From Stappia albiluteola (GTDB lineage: Bacteria; Pseudomonadota; Alphaproteobacteria; Rhizobiales; Stappiaceae): a stretch of 64,000 nt of DNA. The position numbers and the translations under genes are program-made. Below, piece after piece: positions 44,030 to 53,056 of this stretch; the stretch's first letter is position 1; each line of letters opens with the position of its first letter. The stretch is taken from positions 1-64,000 of the forward strand of contig NZ_JACFXV010000061.1 of assembly GCF_014050225.1 (NCBI RefSeq), written 5' to 3'. The notes below the pieces were generated by a model. It was not told the DNA's origin and searched no databases. It saw nothing but the letters and a program-made list of their open reading frames with translations.

Positions 44030-45385
44030 CTAGTGCTTCGACAGCCCCGCAAGCAATGCCGGCAGGCCGAAGGCCGCATCCTCCGCCATGCCGCCGACGC
44101 AGGCGGCAAGGCGCGCGGCGGCGTCCGCACCGATCAGCGCCGCCGCCTTTGCCTTCAGGCGCGCTTCCGTCTCCGCCACCGGCGTCGGCCGGCTCAGATC
44201 GGCATGGGACGAGATCCTTCTGCCGTTGCGCGTGAGAAGGTTGACGCGCGCTTCCGTGTCGCCCAGGCCGTCATCGGTTTCCACGATCACCCGGTCGCGC
44301 AGCGCGGCCAACTGGCGGTCGCTGCAGGCGGCGTCGTCGAAACTGGCAAGCGAGGCGGTGTCGCGCGCCGCAAGCACCATGGCCGAAGTCTGCGTGTAGC
44401 TGAATTTCGCCTCCAGCCCCGTTGCCGGTTCCTTGATGTCACACACGCGCAGCCAGCGCGGATGGACCTTCAAGGTCACGCTCTCCACAGCCTCGGGCTC
44501 GATTTTCTTGTCCCGCACGATGGCGGCGAGCGCCTCGATCGGCGCATGGGTGCCGTGGCAGCAGGCGTGATACTTGAACTGCACCCGGTCGAAGCGGAAC
44601 GCCTCGCCAAGCCCGTCGAAGGCATCCGGCTTCACCCTGCCGCCGCCGGCATGGGTCTCGGCGAAACCCTGCAGGCCTTCCAGCCCTTGCGGATTGGAAA
44701 CGAAGCCGAGTCCGGCAAGGGTCGCCGCCTCCACGCCGTTCGCCGCGGCAAGGCCGGCATGCAGGGGCTTGCCCATGGTGCCGAACTGCGACTTCAGCCC
44801 TGAAGCGCGGGTCGAGACGATGCCGATGGCATGGCGGCAGGCGTCCTGCGGCAGGCCGACAAGGCGGGCCGCTGCCGCAGCGGCGCCAAAGGCGCCTGCG
44901 GTCGCCGTCTGGTGAAAGCCGCTCTGATAATGGCCGGGGCCGAAATAGACGCCGACCCGGCAGGCGGTCTCGATACCGATGACGAAGGCGTCGAGCACTT
45001 CGGCGCCGCTGGCGCCCAGTTTCTCGCCGAGCGCCAGTACCGCCGGCAGGATTGCGACGGTCGAGTGGCCGATATGGTCGAAATGGGTGTCGTCATAGTC
45101 GAGCGCATGCATGGCGGTGCCGTTGGCAAGGGCGGCGGCGCGTGCCGGCAGATGATGGCCGAGCCCGAAGACGAAGGCTTCCGGAACGCCGCCCTCGGCC
45201 GTCACCATGCCGCGCACGATGCGGGCAACCGGCTCGTGTTCGCCGGCAAGCGCGACGGCCGCTCCGTCGAGCATGCAGAGTTGCGCGATACGTCGCTGGT
45301 CGTCGTTGAGGCGGTCGCGGCGAAAGCCCGTGATGAAACGGCCAAGCGCTTCCGTCGCCCCGGCCCGCAAGGTGTCGTCGGTCAT
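44030..45385 (-). CDS. MmgE/PrpD family protein
   Basis: A 451-residue member of the family that includes 2-methylcitrate dehydratase and cis-aconitate decarboxylase. Typical blocks: HALDYDDTHFDHIGHSTVAILPAVLALGE, GYHQ-like SGFHQTATAGAFGAAAAAARL, and FKYHACCHGTHAPIEAL. ATG 45385 is used because the family begins there; no strong ribosome site is visible and an upstream ATG at 45469 is possible. It is divergent from a TAXI-TRAP importer and shares 412 bp of promoter DNA with it, so the transporter probably brings in its acid substrate. No prpB/prpC genes lie nearby, so methylcitrate metabolism is not supported. Confidence 0.9.
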   Translation of the reverse strand: MTDDTLRAGATEALGRFITGFRRDRLNDDQRRIAQLCMLDGAAVALAGEHEPVARIVRGMVTAEGGVPEAFVFGLGHHLPARAAALANGTAMHALDYDDTHFDHIGHSTVAILPAVLALGEKLGASGAEVLDAFVIGIETACRVGVYFGPGHYQSGFHQTATAGAFGAAAAAARLVGLPQDACRHAIGIVSTRASGLKSQFGTMGKPLHAGLAAANGVEAATLAGLGFVSNPQGLEGLQGFAETHAGGGRVKPDAFDGLGEAFRFDRVQFKYHACCHGTHAPIEALAAIVRDKKIEPEAVESVTLKVHPRWLRVCDIKEPATGLEAKFSYTQTSAMVLAARDTASLASFDDAACSDRQLAALRDRVIVETDDGLGDTEARVNLLTRNGRRISSHADLSRPTPVAETEARLKAKAAALIGADAAARLAACVGGMAEDAAFGLPALLAGLSKH

Positions 45386-45797
45386 TTTCGGCCGGTCCCC
45401 TGATCGATATTCCTGGGTCGTGTCCTTGCTCAAGGCCTGCAAGAATACAACCGATGCCGAGATTGCCAATCCGCAAAGATCGATTCCTCGCGCATCCAGG
45501 AGACGTCGAAGTCAAATATACGAATACTGGTTGCATGGCGTTTTTCTAACCAAAAGGAACAATAATATTCCAAGTGGCGATCCGCAGAAGTAATTCTCTT
45601 TCGCGGCGGCATGGCATTTTTCCTAAATCGAAGTTGCAGGTGTCCTTTAATTTCAGTGCCGTCGAATATTCAAAAATACGAGAATTATGTCCGTATATTT
45701 GATTTTGTTGATGTTTCTGCCGGCGATTTCGTTGCATGGCCTGTTGCTTCGGCCTAAGCTGGATCGTGTTTGATTAGAGAAAAGAGGGAGGTCGGTA
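45386..45797. promoter_or_regulatory. Divergent promoter region with three CAAA(T/A)ATACG motifs
   Basis: This 412-bp gap separates the MmgE/PrpD gene and the TRAP operon and is AT-rich between about 45510 and 45720. CAAATATACG occurs at 45513-45522, CAAAAATACG at 45671-45680, and the first in reverse orientation at 45692-45701. The last two form a dyad with an 11-bp spacer, 96 bp before the TRAP start codon; the first lies 128 bp before the MmgE/PrpD start. This is a good layout for one regulator acting on both promoters. No regulator gene is adjacent. GAATATTC at 45664-45671 is an extra short palindrome. Confidence 0.45.
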
Positions 45798-46775
45798 ATG
45801 AACTTACTGACAAGAACTATTGTGGGCGCGGCCATGGTGCTCGGCGCCCAGACGGCGATCGGCAGCGGTTCGGCGCTGGCGCAGGAAACCTTCATCACCA
45901 TCGGCACGGGTGGCCAGACCGGCGTCTACTACGTCGTCGGCCAGTCGATCTGCCGGCTCGTGAACCGCGGAACGGGCGAGCACAACATCAAGTGCACGGC
46001 GCCGTCCACGGGCGGTTCCATCGACAACATCAACGCCATCAAGAACGGCGATCGGCAGATGGGCGTGGCCCAGTCCGACTGGCAGTACCATGCCTATAAC
46101 GGCACGTCGAAATTCGAAGGCGACAAGTTCGACAAGCTCAGGGCCGTCTTCTCCGTGCATGGCGAGCCGTTCACCGTGGTCGCACGCTCCGACGCCGGCG
46201 TCGAGACCTTCGACGACCTGAAGGGCAAGCGCGTCAATATCGGCAATCCAGGCTCGGGCCAGCGGGCAACGATGGACGTCGTGATGGACGCCAAGGGCTG
46301 GTCGCTGTCCGATTTCGCGCTCGCTTCCGAGCTCAAGGCGGCCGAGCAGGCCGGCGCGCTCGGCGACAACAAGATCGACGCGATGATCTATACTGTCGGC
46401 CATCCGGCCGGCGCGATCCAGGAAGCGACGACCACCACCGACGCGAAGCTCATTCCCGTCGACGGACCGGAGATCGAGAAGCTGATCGCCGACAATCCCT
46501 ACTATGCCAAGGCCACGATCCCGGGCGGCATGTACAAGGGTACCGACAGCGACGTCGACACCTTCGGCGTGAAGGCGACCTTCGTGTCGTCCAGCGACGT
46601 GCCGGACGAGGTGATCTACCAGGTCGTCAAGGCGGTCTTCGACAATTTCGACCGCTTCAAGAAGCTGCATCCCGCCTTCGAGAACCTGACCGAACAGGAC
46701 ATGATCACGCAGGGCAATTCCGCGCCGCTCCATCCGGGCGCGGAGCGCTACTACAAGGAGCGCGGCTGGCTCTGA
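45798..46775 (+). CDS. TAXI-family TRAP transporter solute-binding protein
   Basis: A 325-residue periplasmic protein of the TAXI class. The signal peptide covers residues 1-28 (cleavage ALA-QE). The mature N-terminus FITIGTGGQTGVYYVVGQSICRLVNRG is the classic TAXI start, followed by MGVAQSDWQYHAYNG and the C-terminal FENLTEQDMITQGNSAPLHPGAERYYKE block. It captures an organic acid, or glutamate-like ligand, for the fused permease downstream. GAGGGAGG lies upstream of ATG 45798. Confidence 0.94.
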   Translation: MNLLTRTIVGAAMVLGAQTAIGSGSALAQETFITIGTGGQTGVYYVVGQSICRLVNRGTGEHNIKCTAPSTGGSIDNINAIKNGDRQMGVAQSDWQYHAYNGTSKFEGDKFDKLRAVFSVHGEPFTVVARSDAGVETFDDLKGKRVNIGNPGSGQRATMDVVMDAKGWSLSDFALASELKAAEQAGALGDNKIDAMIYTVGHPAGAIQEATTTTDAKLIPVDGPEIEKLIADNPYYAKATIPGGMYKGTDSDVDTFGVKATFVSSSDVPDEVIYQVVKAVFDNFDRFKKLHPAFENLTEQDMITQGNSAPLHPGAERYYKERGWL

Positions 46776-46789
46776 CGGCCAAACACGGG

Positions 46790-46814
46790 GCCTCGCAGGC
46801 AGTGCCTGCGGGGC
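46790..46814 (+). terminator. Stem-loop after the TAXI binding-protein gene
   Basis: GCCTCGCAGGC (46790-46800) pairs with GCCTGCGGGGC (46804-46814) over 11 bp with one G-T pair and a 3-base loop, followed by TTCTTCTCTC. It lies in the 94-bp gap before the permease and probably makes expression of the permease lower than that of the binding protein. Confidence 0.6.
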
Positions 46815-46869
46815 TTCTTCTCTCCCGTGGCTGACGGGAGACGGTGCAGCGTGAAGGAGGGGGCGAGGC

Positions 46870-49644
46870 ATGCCGGAGACGCGGGATACGGAAACCGGCG
46901 GGGTTGAGCCCGCAACGCCGGGTGGCCTCAGCCAGGCGGAGCTGGACGAACTCGTCGCTTCCAGCGACACCGGCGCACGCAGTGCCGGCGGGTATGTCGG
47001 GCGGCTGATCGCCGGCATCGCTCTGCTATGGTCGCTGTTCCAGCTCTGGTTCGCCTCGCCGCTGCCCTTTGCCCTCGGTTTCGGCGTCTTCAACGACACG
47101 GAAGCAAGGTCGATCCATCTGGCCTTTGCAGTGGTGCTGGCCTTCCTGGCTTTCCCGGCCACGAGGACGGTCGGCACGATCGTCTTCGGCATGGCTGTTC
47201 CCGTGGTTCTCGGGAGCCTCTTCGCCTTCTCGGCGGAAGACGTTTTCCCGCATTGGGTGATCCTTGCCATCACGGCGGTGGTGGCGCTCGGTATCCTGCT
47301 GCCGGCGCGGCCCGACCGCGTGGCGATCCAGGAATGGATCATGGCGGCTGTGGCGGCCTATTGTTCGGCCTATCTCTTCATCTACTACGCGCCGCTCGCC
47401 GACCGGGTCGGCCAGCCCATCTTCCTCGACTACGTGGTCGGGATCACCGGGCTGATGCTGCTGCTGGAGGCGACGCGCCGCACACTCGGCCCGGCGCTGG
47501 TGCTGGTGGCCGGCTTCTTCCTCGTCTACACCATTCTCGGCCCCTATATGCCGGAGATCATCTCCCACAAGGGCAACAACCTCAGGGAGATCATCAATCA
47601 CCACTGGCTGACGACGGAAGGCGTCTTCGGCATCGCGCTCGGCGTGTCGACCTCCTTCGTCTTCCTGTTCGTGCTGTTCGGCTCGCTGCTCGACCGTGCA
47701 GGGGCGGGCAACTATTTCATCCAGGTCGCCTTCTCCCTGATGGGGCATCTGCGCGGCGGGCCGGCCAAGGCCGCCGTGGTCTCCTCGGCGATGACCGGCC
47801 TCATTTCCGGCTCCTCCATCGCCAATGTGGTGACCACCGGAACCTTCACGATTCCGCTGATGAAGAAGGTCGGCTTCAGCGCCGAGAAGGCAGGGGCGGT
47901 GGAAGTCGCCTCATCGGTCAACGGGCAGATCATGCCGCCCGTCATGGGCGCCGCCGCCTTCCTGATGGTCGAATATGTGGGCATTCCCTATTTCGACGTG
48001 GTCAGGCACGCCTTCCTGCCTGCGCTGATCTCCTATATCGCGCTCGTCTACATCGTCCATCTGGAGGCCTGCAAGGCGGGGATGGAGGGCCTGCCGCGCG
48101 CCTATGAGCCGGGGCCATGGATGCGGCGTATCGTCGGCTTCGTCTTCGGCGTGCTGGCCGTCTGCGCGCTGTCGCTCGCCGTCTATTACGGCATGGGCTG
48201 GATCAGGCCGGCCTTCGGGGCGTCGGCTTCCTACGTCGTCTTCGCGCTGCTGGTTGCCGTCTATGTCGGCCTCGTCTTCTACAGCTCGCACTATCCCGAG
48301 CCGAAGATGGACAATCCCAACGCCCCGGTCACCTCACTGCCGCTGCCGGGGCCGACCGTGAAATCGGGCCTGCATTTCATCCTGCCGGTGGTGGTGCTGA
48401 TCTGGGCGCTGATGGTCGACCGCCTGTCGCCGGGCCTCTCCGCCTTCTGGGCTTCGGCCTTCATGATGTTCATCCTCGTCACCCAGCGGCCGCTCTTCGC
48501 CATCTTCCGCCGCAACGGCGAACCGCTGGGCGAGGCCGTGGTGCGCGGCTTCCGCGAGCTTGTCGAGGGCCTGATTGCGGGCGCACGCAACATGATCGGC
48601 ATCGGCATCGCCACAGCGACCGCCGGCATCATCGTCGGCGCGGTGTCGCAGACGGGCGTCGGCTCTGCCCTTGCCGATGTGGTGGAGGTGCTGTCGGGCG
48701 GCAACCTGCTAGCGATCCTGTTCCTCACCGCAATCCTGTCGCTGATCCTCGGCATGGGCCTGCCGACCACGGCGAACTACATCGTCGTCTCGGCGCTGCT
48801 CGCGCCGGTCATCGTCACGCTCGGCCAGGAAAACGGCCTCATCGTGCCGCTGATCGCCGTGCATCTCTTCGTCTTCTATTTCGGCATCATGGCCGACGTG
48901 ACGCCTCCGGTGGGCCTTGCCTCATTCGCGGCGGCGGCGGTTTCCGGCGGCGACCCGATCCGCACCGGCTTCGTCGCCTTTTTCTATTCGCTCAGGACGG
49001 CGGCGCTTCCCTTCCTGTTCATCTTCAACACCGACCTGCTGCTGATGAACGTGGACTGGCTGCACGGGCTTTTCATCTTCGTGGTGGCGACGCTGGCCAT
49101 GCTGCTCTTCTCGGCGGCGACGCAGGGCTGGTTCCTGACGAGGAGCCGGATCTGGGAGACGGTGGCGCTGCTTTTGCTTGCCTTCACCTTCTTCCGTCCC
49201 GGCTTCTGGATGGACATGATCTACCCGCCTTACGAGGAGGTTCCGCCGACGGAGATCTCCCAGGCGGCGGAAAGAGTGCCGGCGGGCGAGCCGTTGCGTC
49301 TCAGGGTGTCGGGCGTCGATGCGGTCGGCGAGCGGCGTGAATGGGTGGTCCTCCTCAACCTGCCGGAGGGTGGTTCGGGCAGCGAGCGACTTGAGGGCGC
49401 CGGCCTTACGCTGCTGGACCAGGACGGCAAGATGATCATCGACGATGTCGCCTTCGGCTCTGCGGCGCAGGATGTCGGCCTCGACTGGGATCAGGAAATC
49501 GTCCGCGTGCTGACGCCGGTCGAGACGCCGTCGAAATACTGGCTCTACATTCCAGCCCTGCTGCTCCTAGGCCTCGTCGTGCTCGCCCAGCGTCGCCGCA
49601 TCGAAACGGCGGAAACGGCGGCCCGAACCCAGGCCGCCTCGTGA
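46870..49644 (+). CDS. TRAP transporter fused permease (4TM-12TM, DctQM type) with DUF3394
   Basis: A 924-residue inner-membrane protein joining the small and large TRAP permease subunits. Residues about 45-200 make the 4-helix part; residues about 215-740 make the 12-helix DctM part with LISGSSIANVVTTGTFTIPL and LGMGLPTTANYIVVSALLAP. A C-terminal soluble DUF3394 domain (about residues 795-890, RLRVSGVDAVGERREWVVLL) is followed by a final helix. This is the standard partner of TAXI binding proteins. Transport is Na+ or H+ driven. ATG 46870 has GAAGGAGGGGG upstream. Confidence 0.94.
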   Translation: MPETRDTETGGVEPATPGGLSQAELDELVASSDTGARSAGGYVGRLIAGIALLWSLFQLWFASPLPFALGFGVFNDTEARSIHLAFAVVLAFLAFPATRTVGTIVFGMAVPVVLGSLFAFSAEDVFPHWVILAITAVVALGILLPARPDRVAIQEWIMAAVAAYCSAYLFIYYAPLADRVGQPIFLDYVVGITGLMLLLEATRRTLGPALVLVAGFFLVYTILGPYMPEIISHKGNNLREIINHHWLTTEGVFGIALGVSTSFVFLFVLFGSLLDRAGAGNYFIQVAFSLMGHLRGGPAKAAVVSSAMTGLISGSSIANVVTTGTFTIPLMKKVGFSAEKAGAVEVASSVNGQIMPPVMGAAAFLMVEYVGIPYFDVVRHAFLPALISYIALVYIVHLEACKAGMEGLPRAYEPGPWMRRIVGFVFGVLAVCALSLAVYYGMGWIRPAFGASASYVVFALLVAVYVGLVFYSSHYPEPKMDNPNAPVTSLPLPGPTVKSGLHFILPVVVLIWALMVDRLSPGLSAFWASAFMMFILVTQRPLFAIFRRNGEPLGEAVVRGFRELVEGLIAGARNMIGIGIATATAGIIVGAVSQTGVGSALADVVEVLSGGNLLAILFLTAILSLILGMGLPTTANYIVVSALLAPVIVTLGQENGLIVPLIAVHLFVFYFGIMADVTPPVGLASFAAAAVSGGDPIRTGFVAFFYSLRTAALPFLFIFNTDLLLMNVDWLHGLFIFVVATLAMLLFSAATQGWFLTRSRIWETVALLLLAFTFFRPGFWMDMIYPPYEEVPPTEISQAAERVPAGEPLRLRVSGVDAVGERREWVVLLNLPEGGSGSERLEGAGLTLLDQDGKMIIDDVAFGSAAQDVGLDWDQEIVRVLTPVETPSKYWLYIPALLLLGLVVLAQRRRIETAETAARTQAAS

Positions 49645-49657
49645 CCGGAGACGAACC

Positions 49658-50083
49658 ATGTACAAGTCGATCCTTCTTCCGCTCGATCTTGCCCATGACA
49701 GTTCCTGGACCAAGGCGCTGCCGGTTGCGGTGGAACTCGCCGAAAGGTTCGGGGCCGAACTCCATGTGCTGACGGTCGTGCCGGACATCCGCACCTCGAT
49801 GGTTTCGCAATATTTCCCGAACGACTTCGAGGCGACGGCGACACGCAAGGCCGCCGAGGCGCTCAATACCTTTGTCGCCGAGAAACTATCGGAGCGAAAG
49901 GTGACGGAGCATGTCGCTACCGGCCGCGTGTTCCGCGAGATCGTGCGCTGTGCCGAAGCCAACGGCTGCGACCTCATCGTCATGGCCTCGCACCGGCCGG
50001 AAATGGCCGACCATCTCATCGGCCCCAGCGCCGACCAGGTGGTGCGTCATACCGACAAATCGGTCATGATCGTGCGCGATTGA
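49658..50083 (+). CDS. Universal stress protein, UspF-like
   Basis: A 141-residue Usp. The N-terminal block is MYKSILLPLDLAHDSSW, and the nucleotide-binding region reads MASHRPEMADHLIGPSADQVVRHTDKSVMIV. This differs from the ATP-binding G-x2-G-x9-G(S/T) pattern and matches the UspF/UspG branch (ASHRPD...LLG). It is 13 bp after the TRAP permease, a common arrangement in which a Usp (as in TeaD) tunes a TRAP transporter by nucleotide binding; that role is inferred. Confidence 0.9.
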   Translation: MYKSILLPLDLAHDSSWTKALPVAVELAERFGAELHVLTVVPDIRTSMVSQYFPNDFEATATRKAAEALNTFVAEKLSERKVTEHVATGRVFREIVRCAEANGCDLIVMASHRPEMADHLIGPSADQVVRHTDKSVMIVRD

Positions 50084-50135
50084 GCCGGTTCACCATCGAT
50101 CATATGGTGTCGGATCGTAGCGGGGAGAAACGCCG

Positions 50136-51479
50136 TTGAACCTGTCGCGCATGCTTGCCGCCCGCGCCGCCTCCGGCGCACCCGTGAAGGTGGTGCTGAT
50201 AGGTGCCGGCAAGTTCGGCACCATGTACCTTTCCCAGGCGCGGCTGACGACGGGCATCCAGATCGTCGCCGTGGTCGACCGGGACGTGCCGAAGGCGAAG
50301 GCCGCGCTTGCAAATGCCGGCTGGCCGGCCGAGCAATATGCGGCGCGCTCGCCCGAGGATGCGGCGACGACGGGGGCGACCTGCGTCACCGATGACGTGG
50401 CGCGGGCGATCGGCGCTCCGGGCGTCGAGGTGGTGATCGAGGCAACAGGCGATCCGGCCGTCGGCATCCGCCATTGCCTTGCGGCGATCGCCGCCGGGCG
50501 GCACATCGTCATGGTCAATGTGGAGGCCGACGTTCTGGCCGGACCGCTTCTGGCGCGGCGGGCGGCGCAGGCCGGCGTCGTCTATTCGCTGGCCTGGGGC
50601 GACCAGCCGGCGCTCATCTGCGAACATGTGGACTGGGCGCGGGCCTGCGGGTTCAAGGTCGTTGCGGCCGGCAAGGGCACCCGCTACCTGCCGCGCTACC
50701 ATCAGCTCAACCCGGACACCACCTGGGAGGAGGTGTCGAAATACCTCGCCTTCAGCAGCAAGGAAGGGCTGAACCTGAAGATGTTCAATTCCTTCCTCGA
50801 CGGCACGAAGTCCGGCATCGAGATGACGGCGGTCTGCAACGCCACCGGGCTGACCCCGCAGCCGGACGGCCTGTCGTTCCCGCCGGCGAGCCGCTTCGAT
50901 CTTGCGGATATCTGCAAGCCGGCGAGCGATGGTGGCGTGCTCAGCCATTCCGGCACGACGGAGGTTGTTTCCTCTCTTACCCGCAAAGGCGAGGACGTGC
51001 CGCATCACCTTGCCATGGGCACTTATGTCGTCATTGAGGGCGAGACCGACTACGCCCGCCGCTGCTTCACCGAATACCACACGCTCGAAGACAGGAGCGG
51101 GCGGTTTGCCGCCCTCTACCGGCCCACGCACATGATCGGCCTCGAACTCGGCATCTCTATCGCCTCCGCCGCCTTGCGGGGAGAACCGACCGGCTGTCCG
51201 CACGGTTTTCATTCGGATGTGGTGGCGACGGCCAAGAAGGCTCTCAAGGCTGGCGAGATGCTTGATGGCGAAGGCGGTTTCAGCGTCTGGGGCAAGCAGC
51301 AGCCTGCCGGCGTTTCGCTGAAAAACGGCTTTCTGCCGATCGGCCTTGCCAGCGGCGTGCGGCTGACCCGCGACATCGCCGAAGGCGAGATCGTCCGCTG
51401 GGCCGATGTCGAAATCGACGCGGAAGACGACGCCGTCATCATCCGCCGCGAGATGGAAACGCTGTTTTCAGGGCGTTAG
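50136..51479 (+). CDS. NAD(P)-dependent oxidoreductase with C-terminal SAF domain
   Basis: A 447-residue protein. Residues about 17-150 are a Rossmann domain (VVLIGAGKFGTMYLSQ), the centre is a homoserine-dehydrogenase-like or Gfo/Idh/MocA-like catalytic domain, and the C-terminus carries an SAF domain (GFLPIGLASGVRLTRDIAEG) of the type found in sugar-acid lyases and antifreeze-like proteins. The start is TTG 50136 with GGGGAGA 7 bp upstream; the N-terminus MNLSRMLAARAASGAPVKV fits relatives. It follows the Usp gene by 52 bp and is probably in the TRAP operon. The substrate is unknown; a small hydroxy acid or sugar acid is likely. Confidence 0.83.
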   Translation: MNLSRMLAARAASGAPVKVVLIGAGKFGTMYLSQARLTTGIQIVAVVDRDVPKAKAALANAGWPAEQYAARSPEDAATTGATCVTDDVARAIGAPGVEVVIEATGDPAVGIRHCLAAIAAGRHIVMVNVEADVLAGPLLARRAAQAGVVYSLAWGDQPALICEHVDWARACGFKVVAAGKGTRYLPRYHQLNPDTTWEEVSKYLAFSSKEGLNLKMFNSFLDGTKSGIEMTAVCNATGLTPQPDGLSFPPASRFDLADICKPASDGGVLSHSGTTEVVSSLTRKGEDVPHHLAMGTYVVIEGETDYARRCFTEYHTLEDRSGRFAALYRPTHMIGLELGISIASAALRGEPTGCPHGFHSDVVATAKKALKAGEMLDGEGGFSVWGKQQPAGVSLKNGFLPIGLASGVRLTRDIAEGEIVRWADVEIDAEDDAVIIRREMETLFSGR

Positions 51480-51491
51480 GGCCAATCGACT

Positions 51492-52847
51492 TCAATCCCG
51501 GGGAGTGGCCGCAGCCTTTGTCGCCTCTGCCTGCTTTTTCCCGCAGCGTTCCCAGGACGCTTCGTAACTGTAATTGGCGGTTTCGCCGTAGCACCATCCT
51601 GCGCGTTCAAGCAGGGCGTCGATTTCACTACGCCTTTCGCAGGCCTCGTCGGTTAGCGGGCTGTCGCCACTGCCGCCCCGGCATCGACCGTTCTCGTCGT
51701 ACCATTGGCCAATGAGATGTTCTGGTGAGATCGCTTCGTGCTTCGAGGCGATTTCCCTCTCGCTATGGGTCGAGATCAGCCATGTATCGGTGTCAAAAAT
51801 CAATAAAAATTCAGTCGCGCCGGATTGCCGTTTCTTTTGCTCGTTGTTTTCGATGTACCAGTCGACGATCCCGGAAATGGAGCAGGTTCCGATATGGCAG
51901 CTGGCAATCGTGCTGCCGTAACGCACGTGGAAGGCTCTGAGCGGCCATGCGTCGATGAATCCACCGCGATATTCGAGGAATTTATCAAGGGGGAAGCGGT
52001 TGTGATTGAAATCGACGACGGATTGCTTGTAGCGCTTCGCTATACGCTCTTTGGTAGTGCTCGCCCCTTGCGACCAATCGCTGAAGTAATCTTCAGCCGT
52101 CTGGAGGGCTTTGCTCTTCAACGCCTCCAGCGCCGTCGTCTCGGGAGTTTCGCTTGCTAGATAGTCTTCGGGGGCAGGTGGCAGCGACCAGTGGCAGGTT
52201 TGCGCCAGGCTGGCGAGAGCTTTCCTCATCCCCCGGGTATCGAAGGTGGCGGTAATCGGAACTGATTGATAGGGAACGATCTGGGCGACAAATTTGTCGT
52301 GCTGAACCATTTCCTTCAGCAGATTTCCGGCCCAACCCGGTGCAAAAACGGCGCGGTGGTCCGTTGAGAGATTCCAGAACGAATTCACTGCGGGCTTGTC
52401 GCCGATCCGATAACTGACAAGCTTTCGTGCATCATTCGGGGATGCGCCGTCATTGCCGAGATAGGTACCCCAAACAATGAAGGCTTCTGTCTTGTTGGAT
52501 GAGCACCGCGCAAGAAACGAAACCTGGCTCCCCAGTACCGAAGTATGATTGTCGGTGAAAAGACTGGCGGTCACGACCTTGCTGTCGTCCAGCGGATTGG
52601 ACGATTCATTGACGATCCAGTTGCCGACATTCGAATCCGGGCTTGCCGGCAGCTCCGGACTCGTTTGGCTTGCCTGCGCCGCCACGGCGTCGAAGCAGGT
52701 GATCCTTTGCAGGCTGTCGGTTATTCGCGCGCATTCCGCGATGCGCTCTTCCAGAGTTTGGGTCGGCGTCTGGGAGTATGCCGGATGGGACGGGACGATC
52801 CAGGCCAGCGCGGCCAGGCTCAAAGCGCTCTTTTTGACGAAATGCAT
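51492..52847 (-). CDS. VasI/TagO-like periplasmic protein with extra C-terminal region
   Basis: A 451-residue exported protein. The signal peptide is about residues 1-25 (cleavage AYS-QT). Residues about 30-220 match the type VI-associated VasI/TagO family: CARITDSLQRITCFDAVA near the start, and YRIGDKPAVNSFWNLSTDH, then VPITATFDTRGMRKALASLAQTC. The remaining 230 residues are unlike that family and carry several cysteines (ASCHIGTCSISG, ENGRCRGGSGDSPLTDEACE, AGWCYGE) that may pair in the periplasm. No type VI genes lie in the window, so it is an orphan. Codon use is a little less GC-rich than its neighbours. Function unknown. Confidence 0.75.
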   Translation of the reverse strand: MHFVKKSALSLAALAWIVPSHPAYSQTPTQTLEERIAECARITDSLQRITCFDAVAAQASQTSPELPASPDSNVGNWIVNESSNPLDDSKVVTASLFTDNHTSVLGSQVSFLARCSSNKTEAFIVWGTYLGNDGASPNDARKLVSYRIGDKPAVNSFWNLSTDHRAVFAPGWAGNLLKEMVQHDKFVAQIVPYQSVPITATFDTRGMRKALASLAQTCHWSLPPAPEDYLASETPETTALEALKSKALQTAEDYFSDWSQGASTTKERIAKRYKQSVVDFNHNRFPLDKFLEYRGGFIDAWPLRAFHVRYGSTIASCHIGTCSISGIVDWYIENNEQKKRQSGATEFLLIFDTDTWLISTHSEREIASKHEAISPEHLIGQWYDENGRCRGGSGDSPLTDEACERRSEIDALLERAGWCYGETANYSYEASWERCGKKQAEATKAAATPRD

Positions 52848-53004
52848 TATCCGGAAGTCCTGCGAGCATGAATCAAAACAGCAATTACTGATAGAAAACA
52901 GCTAGCCGAAAAAAACGATAGGAGCAACGCGAGGGTGTGGCCTTCCGCGATCTTTGACTTCGCGCGGGTGCTGCATATCCCTGCTGCTGCCTGTCGAACA
53001 AAAA

Positions 53005-53033
53005 CGCGCCGGCCCTTTTTTCAGGCCGGCGCG
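53005..53033 (-). terminator. Rho-independent terminator of the chemoreceptor gene
   Basis: Perfect 10-bp arms CGCGCCGGCC (53005-53014) and GGCCGGCGCG (53024-53033) enclose a 9-base loop. Read on the minus strand the stem follows the chemoreceptor stop codon by 23 bp and is followed by GTTTTTGTTC, which is a usable U-run. It separates the chemoreceptor transcript from the VasI-like gene. Confidence 0.8.
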
Positions 53034-53056
53034 CTCGACATTCGGGCCGGAGGGGG

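Noticed and set aside
44030-45385. 2-methylcitrate dehydratase (prpD) as a firm name
   Set aside because: Only the broad MmgE/PrpD family is supported; no prpB or prpC neighbours exist and the partner is a TRAP importer.
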